A DNA stretch of 64,000 nt from Bolinopsis microptera. Its lineage: Eukaryota; Ctenophora; Tentaculata; Lobata; Bolinopsidae. The stretch covers positions 21,046,103-21,110,102 of the forward strand of contig NC_087072.1 of assembly GCF_026151205.1 (NCBI RefSeq), given 5' to 3'. The notes below the pieces were generated by a model. It saw only the letters and a list, made by a program, of their open reading frames with translations. It was not told the origin of the DNA and did not search any database. The translations under genes and the position numbers were made by a program. Below are positions 1 through 9,970 of the stretch, in pieces. How positions within the stretch are numbered: position 1 is the stretch's first letter; the number at the start of each line of letters is the position of its first letter.

Positions 1-50
1 CTGTTTCCACACAACATCCAGATTATCACATCTGGGATACTGTTCTGGGG
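1..50 (-). CDS. Ferlin core exon 16 (start of FerB), truncated by window edge
   Basis: The exon begins after the acceptor ctttcag and reads PQNSIPDVIIWMLCGN, the start of the ferlin FerB segment (dysferlin has PQNSLPD followed by IWM). It enters in phase 0 from the exon at 524-634. The remaining 3' end of the gene (C2D onward, DysF repeats and membrane anchor in this family) lies outside the window. Confidence 0.93.
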
Positions 51-523
51 CTGAAAGGGAGGGGGGTTAGGTATCATATCATCATACTACTCTAACATTC
101 TAGCAGAGATCTTAAACACAGTACGTGATAAAAAGGTGCTCTTTCCTCATAACGAACACTCATAATCGACCCATAACAAAGATGATTAATGATTATAAGG
201 TCACATGATTGCAGTTAGCACGCTGTTATAAATTTACAGTTGGACCTTTTTCCTGGGTTATTCTGGAAATTTTCCGTTCACCGTCTAATTTTAAGCATCA
301 AAATTGTTTGTAAACCAGTTAAACAGGATTAGTTGATGCGCAGTTTTATCTTCCATATCGTTTAAAAATTCTTAAATCTAGTGGTGAACACATCTATATC
401 GTGAACAGACATCCACACGTACACGCGTGACTGAACACGTGCACGCATGTTAACTACACGTGCGTCGTGCACATGCCAACATGTTACATAACCCACGTGC
501 AGTTGGAAAACAGGTCAACTAAC
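51..523 (-). other. Intron
   Basis: Intron between the two FerA/FerB exons, with donor gttagt and acceptor ctttcag. Positions 415-500 are crowded with ACGTG and CACGTG motifs mixed with ACACG runs. No coding signal was seen; the small plus-strand ORF at 467-658 is only the shadow of the exon at 524-634. Confidence 0.8.
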
Positions 524-634
524 CTCAGTTGCGATCTGTTGGAGTCTGTAAATATAACTGTCGATCTCAATAATGGCTTGCTCAATGTCTCTGGCATTCT
601 CTCGCAAGTTCACTGCCTCGATCAGGATTCGTTT
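524..634 (-). CDS. Ferlin core exon 15 (end of FerA)
   Basis: 37 codons, phase 0 at both ends, after acceptor tttcag and before donor gttagt. It reads KRILIEAVNLRENARDIEQA and continues through an amphipathic helical stretch ending QQIATE. In ferlins this helical segment follows the FerA core and leads into PQNS. The heptad-like spacing of I/L residues fits the FerA four-helix bundle, which is reported to bind membrane. Confidence 0.92.
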
Positions 635-1007
635 CTGAAACACAAGTTAATATTATAAAAGGTCTGTTAGTGGTGTGTACGTGTAGGAAAGACGGTAGAT
701 GTATGGTATGTTAGGCCGAGTGTAAACCAGGAAGGAATGCTTCTACTTTTGGAGAGCTTGTTATCTAGAGGTAATTATCCGACCATCCCACGAGCCGACC
801 AGCTTTGTGCTAACCACTTGCACGAAACATATTACGTGAGCTGTACTACCAGCTGGAAACGTAGCGAAACATTCCCTACCATAGCCAGGATGAATATATG
901 ATCGACAAATTTAAAAGAAAACCGGTGCGTTTTAATGACGAGCCCATAGAAAAGTAGAGTACGAAACTATGAATTAGTAATAAGAGAAGAAAGTTGAGAA
1001 CACTGAC
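635..1007 (-). other. Intron
   Basis: Short intron with donor gtcagtg following an ATG codon (methionine) and acceptor tttcag. No repeat or RNA gene was seen. Confidence 0.8.
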
Positions 1008-1193
1008 CATCTCGTCGTCTCTGAGAGCGTACAACTTCTTGTCCAGTTCCGTGATATTTTTCTGAGGGAGCTCGAGGAGAGGCTGGTTGAGATCAATGAT
1101 CAGCTCATCCAGCAATTTTATCAGCTTACCTGCACTCTCTGCTAGAGGTGCTTTAGCTCTCATCAGGTACTTCACGTCCTTCAGATGTCCTTC
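1008..1193 (-). CDS. Ferlin core exon 14 (FerA)
   Basis: 62 codons, phase 0 in and out. It starts EGHLKDVKYLMRAKAPLAES, contains the LLDELIIDLNQPL helix, matching dysferlin's LTDELI...QPL, and ends with LDKKLYALRDDEM. This is the FerA helical domain located between C2C and FerB. The acceptor is ctttctcag and the donor is gtcagtg. Confidence 0.93.
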
Positions 1194-1338
1194 CTGAGAA
1201 AGAGGAGGGGGAGGATTAGAGGTAGGGTAGGTAAAATCAGGGGTGTTGGGAATAAGCTGAAAAAACTCAAAAATATGCGGGATCCGAACCAAGCATTTCA
1301 AGAAATACCAGTATAAAAATATCAAAGATTGCTTGTAC

Positions 1339-1541
1339 CAGTCTGTCAATAGTCCTACAGATGAGGTTAAGACTCTCAATCCTAAACATGACATCCTCCC
1401 ACTGAGAGTTGAGCATGACACAAGGTTTGGTCTGGCCCCATGGCAGGTAGTAGTAGTGGGAACCATCGTACACAGGGTTAGTTGGCTGGGTGGTAGAGGG
1501 AGCTGGCAGGGTCGTGCTGGCAAACTTGTTACCGTACTCTC
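1339..1541 (-). CDS. Ferlin core exon 13 (inner FerB-like block, HYYYLPWG)
   Basis: 203 bp, entering in phase 1 (completing the Gly of ISIG) and leaving in phase 0. Readable landmarks are EYGNKFASTTLP, STTQPTNPVYDG, SHYYYLPWGQTKP and NSQWEDVMFRIE, ending TIDRL. Dysferlin and myoferlin have nearly the same string (YGNKF, STTQ, HYYYLPWG, WED, ADRL), whereas otoferlin differs strongly here. This exon is the best evidence for the dysferlin/myoferlin subfamily. Overlapping frames on both strands are shadows. Confidence 0.95.
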
Positions 1542-1997
1542 CTGATTGGAGAAAGTCGTGTCACGTCTCATATCCTCCTTTTTATTATAAAATCTTTATT
1601 TGGAATTCAAGTTGTTTTTAGAGCAGAGTATTTTGGGATGAATAATTCTAATTTTATTTGTAGAGGAAGAAGCATGACGTGGGTTCGACGCATGTAATTC
1701 TTGGGCAATTTGTGGCTCTATTTACGATTTTCCCATCAGAGGAAATAAAATTAGTAGACGGGATTAATTGGGTGCGTCACTAGACGATGACTATGAAGCA
1801 ATCACATCAAATCACCATACTCAGAGGGCTGAGATGAAATGAGTATCATGACCGGATATCATTACCGTGGATGGGTGTTCAGTTGACGTGGCAAATGGTA
1901 TTGGGGTCGAATATATGATAGAGTTGTGATGAAGTGAGTCTGAAGTGGATGGTATTGATGGAAGTCGTCCTGCTAATAGTGTTAAGTATCAACTCAC
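1542..1997 (-). other. Intron
   Basis: 456-bp intron between the RRRRYRLF exon and the HYYYLPWG exon, with donor gtgagt and acceptor ccaatcag. I see nothing else in it. Confidence 0.8.
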
Positions 1998-2217
1998 CAA
2001 TACTAATCTCAAACTCGACGGGAGCATCTACTGGGTGGATCATGGTTCCCTCTAGGAACCCAACAAATAGTCTGTATCTCCTTCGTCGCTGGAAAGGCTG
2101 TACTCTTAGCCAGTCTTCTCCGTCTATATCTCTTAACATCTCATCCTTGCTTGGTTCTTGTCCAATGTTCACTGTCAGCTCTACAAGAGCTCTTCCTCTA
2201 AACGAACAACCCTCACC
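1998..2217 (-). CDS. Ferlin core exon 12 (post-C2C block)
   Basis: 220 bp, phase 0 in and phase 1 out. It begins GEGCSFRGRALVELTVNIG, continues through WLRVQPFQRRRRYRLFVGFL and ends DAPVEFEISI plus the first base of Gly. It matches the dysferlin segment GEG-YRGR...LRRRKYSLFAAF...FEVSIG following C2C. The acceptor is ttttatag and the donor gtgagt. Confidence 0.94.
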
Positions 2218-2382
2218 CTATAAAAACACACTAATTTAGAAAAAACATTGCGTAAGATCACTTTTAACAGAGACCATCGTCTAGAAACATATAATGACTA
2301 TGGCGCATTTCATCCTAAAAAGGGTTTCGCACCCGTGACCCGCCTCCCTAGCCCCACTCCCAAATAATCCTCTCTCACTTAC

Positions 2383-2563
2383 ACAGCCGCGGTTAAGAGG
2401 TTCCAGCTCGTCGTCCACAATACTCTCTCTGGGACTTCCGTAGAAGTTAACATAAGCGGGCCCGAAGGTGGGGAGGAAGCCCTCATCATCAGGATCAGCA
2501 GATGATAGCCTTGTCAGCTGCAGAAAGTGCGTCGCTATGATGTCGTCCCGGTTAAAGTGGTCC
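2383..2563 (-). CDS. Ferlin core exon 11 (C2C end)
   Basis: 181 bp, entering in phase 2 (AA+G gives Lys) and ending in phase 0. It reads DHFNRDDIIATHFLQLTRLS, then DDEGFLPTFGPAYVNFYGSP and ends EPLNRGC. The GFLPTFGP-Y-N-YGSPRE string is diagnostic of the end of ferlin C2C. The donor gtaagtgag is close to consensus and the acceptor is gttgcag. Confidence 0.95.
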
Positions 2564-4087
2564 CTGCAACAATGGAGTCATTAGTCAACTTATCGATAAT
2601 TAGTTAATTACTTAATTGGATAACAACATCTATCATGATTATCATCAAATGGTCTCAATATCTGGGAATGTATTAACAGGAAGACTAATGTTATTAATTT
2701 GGCAATCCAGTAATTGGTCAGGTCAGAAGGAGTTTGTGGCCGTGTTTACTCAGCGCGAGTAGCGGTGAAGGATGTGATTATGTTTAGCTTGCTCGAGTCT
2801 GAGAGGAATCCCAGGTGACACCTGCCAGCAGCCTCATTATCCCTCTAATTAGTGTGATTAGAAGAGTTTGCTAATCGTTGTGGGCGTGCTGCGGCTGATC
2901 ACGTGGGCTAATTAGCTAATGAGTGTGACGTGTGTTACCGGGTGTGGTCTGTGTTGTGGGCGAGCAACTATCATGGAGGAGGGCGTGGTCTGACCGACCA
3001 GCAGCGAGGGAGAAAGAGAGCACGTGTTGCATCTAGAGAAGACATCTACCCTACCAATACCCGCCTCATCACAGATGTAGAGGCGGCTAACACGTGCACA
3101 CACCGCGCACACAGACAACCTTGATCCCAGGTCACGTGACATGCACGTATACAGCTAATGATGATTCAGTGGTGTAGGTACTGGCATTGTAAGGGTCTGC
3201 CAATGTGTGAATGTGTCGCTGCTTGTGACAACTCCTAGTATTCTCAGGGCGGGTTCGTTAAACTATATTATAAGATTATAGTAGTCACTATTATTATAGT
3301 AGCTCGAGAAGGGTAGCCACTATAATGGTATAGTGTACAGGACGCCACTAATTTACTGTACACAGTCACCAGACATGGCATTAGGATATTAAATATCGAT
3401 TACTGAGCCCAACCCTCTTACAACATCATGTGTTACTCCATCCTGACCAGGTTGCATCATCTTGGTTAAGTAGCGCATCATCAGGGTTAAGTAGAGCTGT
3501 ATTTTATAATACCTTCCGGGAATTATATCCACTAAAAGTCTCCGACACTGAGAGCTGATAATTTGCCGATATATCCCGCAAGGGAAGCCAAGGTATTATC
3601 AGCATAGACCTCAGACTGGCTGGCGGCAAGTTGTAAAACAAATAACACTGGCGTTCTATATATTAGACACTATATTGTATCATGCGCACGTATCGGATTA
3701 CACCCCTTCCAATTCGGAACCGGAAAATATTATAATACATAATACCTCCGGTTCTTCGGGCCGCAAATTCCCTCCAGCAAGCTGTCGGGAATTATCAAGC
3801 GGAGCCCGAAGAGCCGAAGGCATTATTATATTATAATAAGCAGGCAAGTGCTGCACCAAGTGCTGCACCTGGTCACCATTTCAATACCCATTATAAGCAA
3901 ATACCGCTTGTTATTTACTGGTAGTTGTCATTATAACCCACAACCACTACCAGAATTGCAAACCGCAGTGTAAATCTTGACCAAGCAGAACAATTATAAA
4001 TCGGAGAATATCTTAAATTTGTAACCGCTATCTAAGCACACACGTACGAACAGACGAAAAGAAAGAACTTGAAATGTTAAAACTAAC
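2564..4087 (-). other. Intron carrying a dispersed repeat
   Basis: 1.5-kb intron inside C2C. It contains a copy of a dispersed element (about 3509-3838; another copy at 54728-55056). Positions 2890-3150 hold several CACGTG/ACGTG motifs and a pair of opposing short ORFs that I judge non-coding. Confidence 0.75.
3509..3838. repeat. Dispersed repeat copy 1 (about 330 bp, MITE-like)
   Basis: Starts ataataccttccgggaatta and runs past tatattagacactatattgt to a region ending in alternating att/ata. A second copy lies at 54728-55056 with long stretches of identity, including the segment around ggcgttctatatattagaca. The ends are AT-rich and contain inverted ATAATACCT/AGGTATTAT motifs. Family unknown. 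Confidence 0.75.
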
Positions 4088-4304
4088 TTGTCCATGAGTC
4101 TGAGCATGAGCTGTTCACACATGGAAGGCATCTGAACCCCTATGTTGAGCTCCTGAGCCCACTCTGGCGTGTAGGTCTTGTAGAGGACCTTTGTCTTGAG
4201 CTTCTTGCCCGCGAAACTGACGATCATGTAGGGGTCCACTAAATCGTGATCTCCGTGTTGCATCCGGAGTACTCTCTTCATTCCCTCAAAATAGTCAGTG
4301 TCCA
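4088..4304 (-). CDS. Ferlin core exon 10 (C2C middle)
   Basis: 217 bp, entering in phase 1 (A+TG gives Met) and leaving in phase 2. It reads DTDYFEGMKRVLRMQHGDHD, then LVDPYMIVSFAGKKLKTKVL and PSMCEQLMLRLMD. Dysferlin C2C has LVDPFVEVSFAG and PSMCEKMRIRI at the same places. The Asp of LVDP is a predicted C2 loop-1 calcium ligand. The acceptor is aatttcag and the donor gttagt. Confidence 0.95.
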
Positions 4305-4566
4305 CTGAAATTAGAGGGAGGTTATTTTTCACCGTCAGTATCATAGTTTTAGTCACTTACAATCGGTAACAAACTATCAGTAAGGTCCATAGTAGGTTGT
4401 CATTGATATCGAAAAGGTTAATATCAAGTCCATTACTATGAGTTGTAAAGGTTTAAATGTCGTGCAATCTAAAAGTTCACAGCCTGACCAATGTAGTTGG
4501 TTCTCTGTCAAATAGCATTTTTATCAGTTAAAAGTTTGTCAGTTTCTTAGATAGGAGGTAACTTAC

Positions 4567-4812
4567 TCTTGGGTACATCCTCAGCCTTATATATCTTAAC
4601 AGTGTAAGTAGCAGGCTGCAGCTGCACTCCAGCAGGTCTCAGCAGGTTGCTCTCAATATCAACCAGATCATCACTGGATGAGGACTTGGGAGGGATCTTC
4701 AGCTTGTCTCCGGGTCCCAGGATTGAGATGGAGATCTTGACATAACCCTTTGCCCCGGACTCCTTGTCCTCTGGGTCTGTTAACAGTACCCACTTGTGTA
4801 CGAACTGGTGAT
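4567..4812 (-). CDS. Ferlin core exon 9 (end of C2B, FerI, start of C2C)
   Basis: 246 bp, phase 1 in and phase 1 out. The text runs HQFVHKWVLLTDPEDKESGA, KGYVKISISILGPGD, DIESNLLRPAGVQLQPATY and ends KIYKAEDVPK. The KW-LL-DP--...GYLK-S---LGPGD block is FerI, and IESNLLRP marks the start of C2C, as in dysferlin. The donor is gtaagt and the acceptor gctccctcag. Confidence 0.95.
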
Positions 4813-5025
4813 CTGAGGGAGCAGAGTTAGTCACTTAACTGGAGGGGTGACAGAGGAAAAGTTCCTAACTAGAGGGCAGGTGAGGACTGAGGGGTGACAG
4901 AGTTCATACAAGTTCCCCCTAATAATAACAGGTACTCAGCCCTCCTAACTAACGCATCACAAGGCGTGGAATCACGTCAGGAGCGCTATAATCTAACAAT
5001 AGTGTAATGTCCAGTTAGTACCCAC

Positions 5026-5170
5026 CTGCAGATTCGTAGACAAGTCCAAGGTCGAACTTAAATGCTCCTATAAGCGAGTCAGATCTGATCTTTCTGGAGT
5101 TGAGTACCTCTATCGTAACCGGCTCATCACACAGGTCAAGAGCGGAGCAGTTGAAATCAAAGAACAATAC
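5026..5170 (-). CDS. Ferlin core exon 8 (C2B second half)
   Basis: 145 bp, phase 0 in and phase 1 out. It reads VLFFDFNCSALDLCDEPVTI, then EVLNSRKIRSDSLIGAFKFD and LGLVYESA. It corresponds to the dysferlin C2B segment FFNLFDSP-ELFDEPI...SRSLRTDALLGEF--DVG-VY. The acceptor is cactcccag and the donor gtgggt. Confidence 0.95.
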
Positions 5171-5561
5171 CTGGGAGTGATGTGATGTATGACTAACAAT
5201 GAAGAATTGGTGGCTACACCGAGTAAAATGCGTTTCACTGCCTTATTTACAGAATTTGTCTGGACATCAAGGAAGTGAAATGAATCTTGGTTTTAGTGAA
5301 ACATTTTAACATCTAACATGGAGATAAGAACTTCTTATCGAGGAACATATAATAAAGAGATAAGAACTTCTTATCATGGGAAATTTTTAAGAAATAGGTA
5401 ACAACTTCTTAGCAGGGAATTTATAAGAAAGGGATAACAATTTCTTAGCAGGGAATTTATAAGAAAGAGATAAAAACTTCTTATCAGGGAATTTATAAGA
5501 AAGAGATAACAAATTCTTATCCGGATATATATAAGAAAGAGATAAGAACTGATAAACTGAC
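5171..5561 (-). other. Intron with minisatellite
   Basis: 391-bp intron splitting C2B. Positions about 5320-5555 are filled by an imperfect 36-40 bp tandem repeat (about six units) built on ataagaaagagataa and cttcttatcagggaattt. The two short minus-strand ORFs here are produced by the repeat. Confidence 0.8.
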
Positions 5562-5693
5562 CTCGTCCCACAGAGGCTTGTTGGTAGATTTCTGGACTCT
5601 AGTGTGTTTAGATTGCTTCCCCACGTGGATATTACAAACTGGGTGGATGTTTCCTCCCAGCAGTTTCCTGCCCTCGTGTATATTAACTCTGAC
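5562..5693 (-). CDS. Ferlin core exon 7 (C2B first half)
   Basis: 44 codons, phase 0 at both ends. It begins VRVNIHEGRKLLGGNIHPVC and ends QKSTNKPLWDE. Dysferlin's C2B starts IRVQVIEGRQLPGVNIKPV and reaches -LFNE at the same exon boundary. The acceptor is ctacgcag and the donor gtcagt. No acidic calcium ligands are visible in loop 1, as in other ferlin C2B domains. Confidence 0.95.
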
Positions 5694-5731
5694 CTGCGTA
5701 GATAGATGATCATAATTATGTTCCGATCATA

Positions 5732-5791
5732 ATTAATTTGCTAAATGGTCTTCCAAGCCTAATTTATAGGGAGACCATTTAGCAAATTAAT
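5732..5791. repeat. Perfect 20-bp inverted repeat (hairpin) in intron
   Basis: Arm attaatttgctaaatggtct at 5732-5751 and its exact reverse complement at 5772-5791, with a 20-base loop. It lies 39 bases upstream (in gene orientation) of the C2B exon. It could be a small MITE relic or an RNA structure near the splice acceptor. Confidence 0.85.
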
Positions 5792-6151
5792 ATTATAATT
5801 GTTTAACTTTATGTAACTAGATTTAAAGGATAAAGGCTACTAAGGAGAGAACAAGAGCTTACGACTCAGTTAGTTCATCAAAAAACGTTACGGCCCGCTC
5901 AGAAATAAATTCAATTTTTAAGGGTTGAATTTTGAATATAACTCATTATAAATTTGATCGCCAGTGTATAGCTATTTCTCTAATGACGATTTCCATTTAA
6001 CGGCCAGGAGATAATGATTATATATGACTGTGATAATTGAAGGTAATCTCAGCAGTGGGCTTATAAAATTACACGAAATATTACATTATTTGCTGAGAAA
6101 ATAGTTATTTGAGAGAAGGGTCGTCTGAGACAATTTGAAACTAGCTTTTAC

Positions 6152-6218
6152 CTGGAAGTCTTGCTTTTTGGTCGAGAGTTTAGAACGATCAATGCTAGAT
6201 CGTGGAGCTGCTATTACA
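6152..6218 (-). CDS. Ferlin core exon 6 (pre-C2B linker; common acceptor for four upstream donors)
   Basis: 67 bp, phase 2 in and phase 0 out. It reads VIAAPRSSIDRSKLSTKKQD followed by FQ, and continues in frame into VRVNIHEG, just as dysferlin's QDFQ precedes its C2B. The acceptor is ccatttcag with T as first base; the donor is gtaaaag. Its phase matches the donors at 15313, 11364, 7537 and 6699. All four of those exons end in phase 2, so this exon is the convergence point of one core and three alternative 5' exons. Confidence 0.9.
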
Positions 6219-6698
6219 CTGAAATGGAATGAATGTGAATTTTCATCGAGATTTCAAGTCTAAAAATATTTTATATGATGTTTTATTAAACTAATTTAGT
6301 GCCTGAATATTAGATAAATAGTTAATTGATTAAGTGCTTTTAGCGGGTAAAACAATGCTAAACAAAGCGGTTTCCACTTTCCTGAACAGCGTTAGTGAGT
6401 CCTATTATAATCAAACAACATCACTCCCTAAACACTAAACCCACTTAATCCCACTCCCCGAGTATTATTTAAGCAAAGAATAACGGTTCTGATGAGAATA
6501 TATGGTAGGTTCGCAAGGATCCTGAACCGACTGCATTGCCGTTTTTATTACTGGATCCGACCTGTCAGACCGGACAGGATTCCTGGCAAAACAGGCCGAA
6601 CACTGAACTGATCCAGACCCGATCGGTGCAAAATTATATCGGAGCGGACCGGATTTCCGGTCGATTATTGGACTCCAAAAGAATAAAAGATCGCGTAC

Positions 6699-6799
6699 TC
6701 GTCATATTGAGCAGTTTTGACTTTCTCGCGGATTTCTTCTTTAGGCTGTCCTGAAACCTCGACTATCTCCTCATCTTCCTCAAGTTCATCAGGGTCCAT
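6699..6799 (-). CDS. Alternative first exon J (acidic N-terminus joining before C2B)
   Basis: The ATG at 6799 has A at -3 and G at +4, and an in-frame TAA sits 24 bases upstream. The only AGs between are a weak cggag and a tttag directly followed by that stop. It reads MDPDELEEDEEIVEVSGQPK, then EEIREKVKTAQYD and two bases of the next codon, with donor gtacgc (phase 2). Joined to 6218 it gives QYD-D-VIAAPRS. The peptide is strongly acidic and then helical. The product would be a ferlin lacking C2A. It could instead be an internal exon using the weak cggag acceptor, so transcription evidence is decisive. Confidence 0.6.
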
Positions 6800-7536
6800 G
6801 ATACAATAAAATTCTCCGTCTTACTAAATAACGGTCAGTTGCACAACAAATCTCAACACCACAAGTGGGAAATGATCGTCCTGTAGTCAATCCGGCTACG
6901 TCCTATTTAATTCTGTATATGGAGATAACCAGCCCTAAGATTGGCAATTAAAATCTAGGCAGGGTAAGAAAGGTGCGATCGGATTGGCGGATTGACCGGA
7001 CACGTGCCCAGGTTAGATTGTCATGTGTGAACTGGTCAAGGTTTGACTGGTCGACATCCTGTGACTAATCCACCCTCATAATTGATAGGCTGGAAAAGTG
7101 CGCTGACGATTTTAGTATAACTGTGATAATTACAAAATTTCAGCACCTACCACCGGATAATTTCTAATTTTAAGGATAAGATCTTGCGATCGGGATCAGG
7201 ATAATTCGGGAAAGAAAGACGCAGCACTGAATGATTTGTCAGCCGGGGTGCAATATCATTAATCAGCGCTGATAGGTGCTGCCAATGGTATCGCATCACA
7301 GTGACTTCTCTCACAACAGTTAACTGATTAGTCAGCTATTACCGGACGGGAGACCGATCTGACCTGGTACAGAGTTGACAAATCTGAACAATTTCACAAC
7401 ATTCTACGTAACGAGACTTGCCCATCCCTCGTTCGAGACACTGATACTTTCGCCGCTAACCGACCACAATTAACAATAAACTCAGCTGAGTAATCTAAAT
7501 GGGAGGGAAAGTGAGAGGTGGGGTGTGAACACGTAC

Positions 7537-7877
7537 TTGCCGTAGTAGCGGTGGTCATTCTTGAAGATCTTCTTGATCTTGTGCTTCAGGGGCAGGTTTT
7601 CAGGGTTCATGGGTAGATTTCTCTTCTGGTTCTTCATTGACTCCATGTACTCCTTATAAGCCCTCTTTCCTCCCAGCCTTTTCTCCTTAGCTGGCACCAC
7701 AACAGTTTTCCCATCTTTATCCTTCCCTTTCTTATCTTTGGGGTCTAAGAGCTCGTCCTCGTAGAGGTACTCATCATCATCATCATAGTCGTCATCATCC
7801 ATGATGTCCCCCGGGTCATCCACCTCCAGGGTGTAGTCATCAAACGTCACCTCACTCCGACTTATCTTATCACTCAT
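7537..7877 (-). CDS. Alternative first exon I (Asp-rich N-terminus joining before C2B)
   Basis: 114 residues from the ATG at 7877, which is preceded directly by an in-frame TAG. Start MSDKISRSEVTFDDYTLEVD, then an Asp/Tyr/Glu tract (about residues 25-43), a Lys-rich stretch with KKGKDKDGK, and the end KIKKIFKNDHRYYG. Donor gtacgt, phase 2; joined to 6218 it gives YYG-N-VIAAPRS. Codon choice is GC-richer than the surroundings, as in the core exons. Alternatively atatag is a splice acceptor and the exon is internal, but its phase then does not fit the exon at 15313. I favour a first exon encoding a ferlin that starts at C2B. Confidence 0.7.
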
Positions 7878-8659
7878 CTATATCTGTTAAACAAACATTC
7901 GCCTAATGTAAACAAACGTTAAAGAAATTGACGGCAATGATTGTGTTTGTTTGTGTAGCAGCAGCTCTACTAAACCTGCCCACAGTTGCTTGTGGTAAAC
8001 TCGAATACAGGCCTCGGTCGACCCGCCCGCAACCCACTTAATTTCCATGGAAGTTGCCGGCCTTAATAGAACTACTTGAATTGTGATTGGCGGACTGAAA
8101 TTAGAGCGCAACCAACTAATTGGCTAAACGGTCAGACTTAAAGTACGCCTGAGGATTACGGAGAACGTTTGTAGGATACACAGTAGGAGGATAAAGCAGA
8201 TACTGCAGATATACTGTACTCAACAAGGCGGAAACTGGCAGGAAGTCAGGTTACTACAGACAGAGGTGATTCTAACTCTAACTAAACTCTAACTATACTA
8301 AAGGTCGGGCTAGGGCGTGTGAAGCGGTTAGCATGGCAACGCCCGCTTAAGTAAGATAAGTAACATTAACTCTGCGCTCTAGCAACATACATGGTTTATA
8401 ACTACATAACTGCTTTCAGCAATGGACCGCAGACGAAACCATCCTATGCAGACAGCTATTTATAAACATCCTACAGTCTATTGAAAATGCAAGCTACCAC
8501 TGTAGCTGTGGCAACCGTTAAGATTGCTCGGAAATGACCTATGTAAATAACAAGTCATCCTACAAAGTTCATCCCACAAAGTTCATCCCACCTACGTCAT
8601 GATTCATGAGCACAACCGGGTTCTTGAGGTTTACTAACTCACTAATCACTATATACTTA

Positions 8660-9235
8660 ATTAGATAAGAGGATAATACTAGTAATGAGAGGCCTCACAG
8701 AAAAAAGTAAGGAGACCACATACAAGATAACGTCAGAGAAGATAAGGGCCCCATAGATAAGATAATCATTCCCAAGCAAGATAATGGGCCCACAGGTTTT
8801 TACATTTATAGACAGGATAAGGTCCACATTATATGATATAGACAAGATAAGGTCCTCACTGACAAGATAAGTGTTGCACACTAAAGTAAAAGGCCTTCAC
8901 AGTCAAAATAAGGGGCCAGCAGATCTTCACAGATACCCATAGACAAGAAAGGATCTCCACAGTCAAAATAAGGTACAATATGATATGGTCCTCACAGACA
9001 GGAAAAGGTGTCCGTAGATCAGATAAGGTCCCCATAGACAAGACAAGTTTCACACCAAAAGAGAAAGCTCCTGATGACAAGAAGAACGCTACCTTCAAGA
9101 TAAGGTCCACGCAGACAAGAAAACCATTTCCGAAGAAAAAAAAGGTCCTCGAAGAGAGAATGTCACAAATACAAGTAGAGATATAGACGGATAAGATAAG
9201 GCTTGTGCAGAACAAAAGAAGCCGGCCCATTAGAA
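8660..9235. repeat. Decayed minisatellite (agacaagataaggtcc type)
   Basis: Repeated, diverged units of about 20-40 bp built around the core gacaagataaggtcc, with variants such as cagtcaaaataagg. The ORFs on both strands here are by-products of the repeat. Confidence 0.7.
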
Positions 9236-9881
9236 TAGAAACAATAGGAGCACAGTGGGGAGTACTTAACATTTTGAATGCAATCTTCTAAAACCATGGT
9301 CGTTTAAAATATTCGAAAGAATACATATTGCGGGTGGGATTTTTCAAGAACTAGATTATGTTGAAGTGAAGGTATCTAAAAGCTTGGAGAAGCGCTCCTT
9401 ATATAATCACTAGACTTATGTCTAAATCATGTATTTTCCAGACAGATTGCCGAACAAGGACTTCGCTAAACTTTACTTGGTTCAAGTCTGTGACAGTTCG
9501 ACCGTTACAGAACCATTTTCTGTCCTGTCATGTGATTACTATAACTACACCATTTTCTATCCTGTCATGTGACGCTACGATCACCGTAACTCCCATAACT
9601 GAACCGTTTTCTGGCCAATCACGGGCTGCCACGCCCTTTGGCCTCTGTTACAAGCATATATAATGCAGCCAGATTTATAACCTGTCACAGCATTAGTGTA
9701 CTCGCCCAACTAATTAATTCAAGGTCAGAGAGATTAATGGACAGTACCCAAAAAAGGAAGACAATCTCAAAAAGAAGCACTAGGCTCTGAGTACAATAGA
9801 TAAGAAGCAGACAAAGGTATCGATAAAAAATTTCCGAAACCCTGCACAATGTCAAACTGTCTAGATACACAAGGCCACAAT

Positions 9882-9970
9882 GTGTACCACAATGTGTACC
9901 ACAATGTGTACCATAATGTTCACCACAAAATGTACCACAATATGTACCACAATGTGCACCACAATATGTA
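9882..9970. repeat. 12-bp tandem repeat
   Basis: About seven units of caatgtgtacca with substitutions (ataatgttcacc, aatatgtaccac). Confidence 0.85.

Noticed and set aside
876-1571. A single 231-residue minus-strand protein
   Set aside because: The frame runs across introns; only 1008-1193 and, in another frame, 1339-1541 are ferlin exons with proper splice sites.
7537-7877. Exon I as an internal exon following exon H
   Set aside because: Joining the phase-2 donor at 11364 to the atatag site gives an immediate stop, so a first exon is the simpler reading.
9882-9970. CRISPR-like array of short repeats
   Set aside because: Units are contiguous 12-mers without spacers, in a eukaryotic intron. 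No CRISPR is present in the window.
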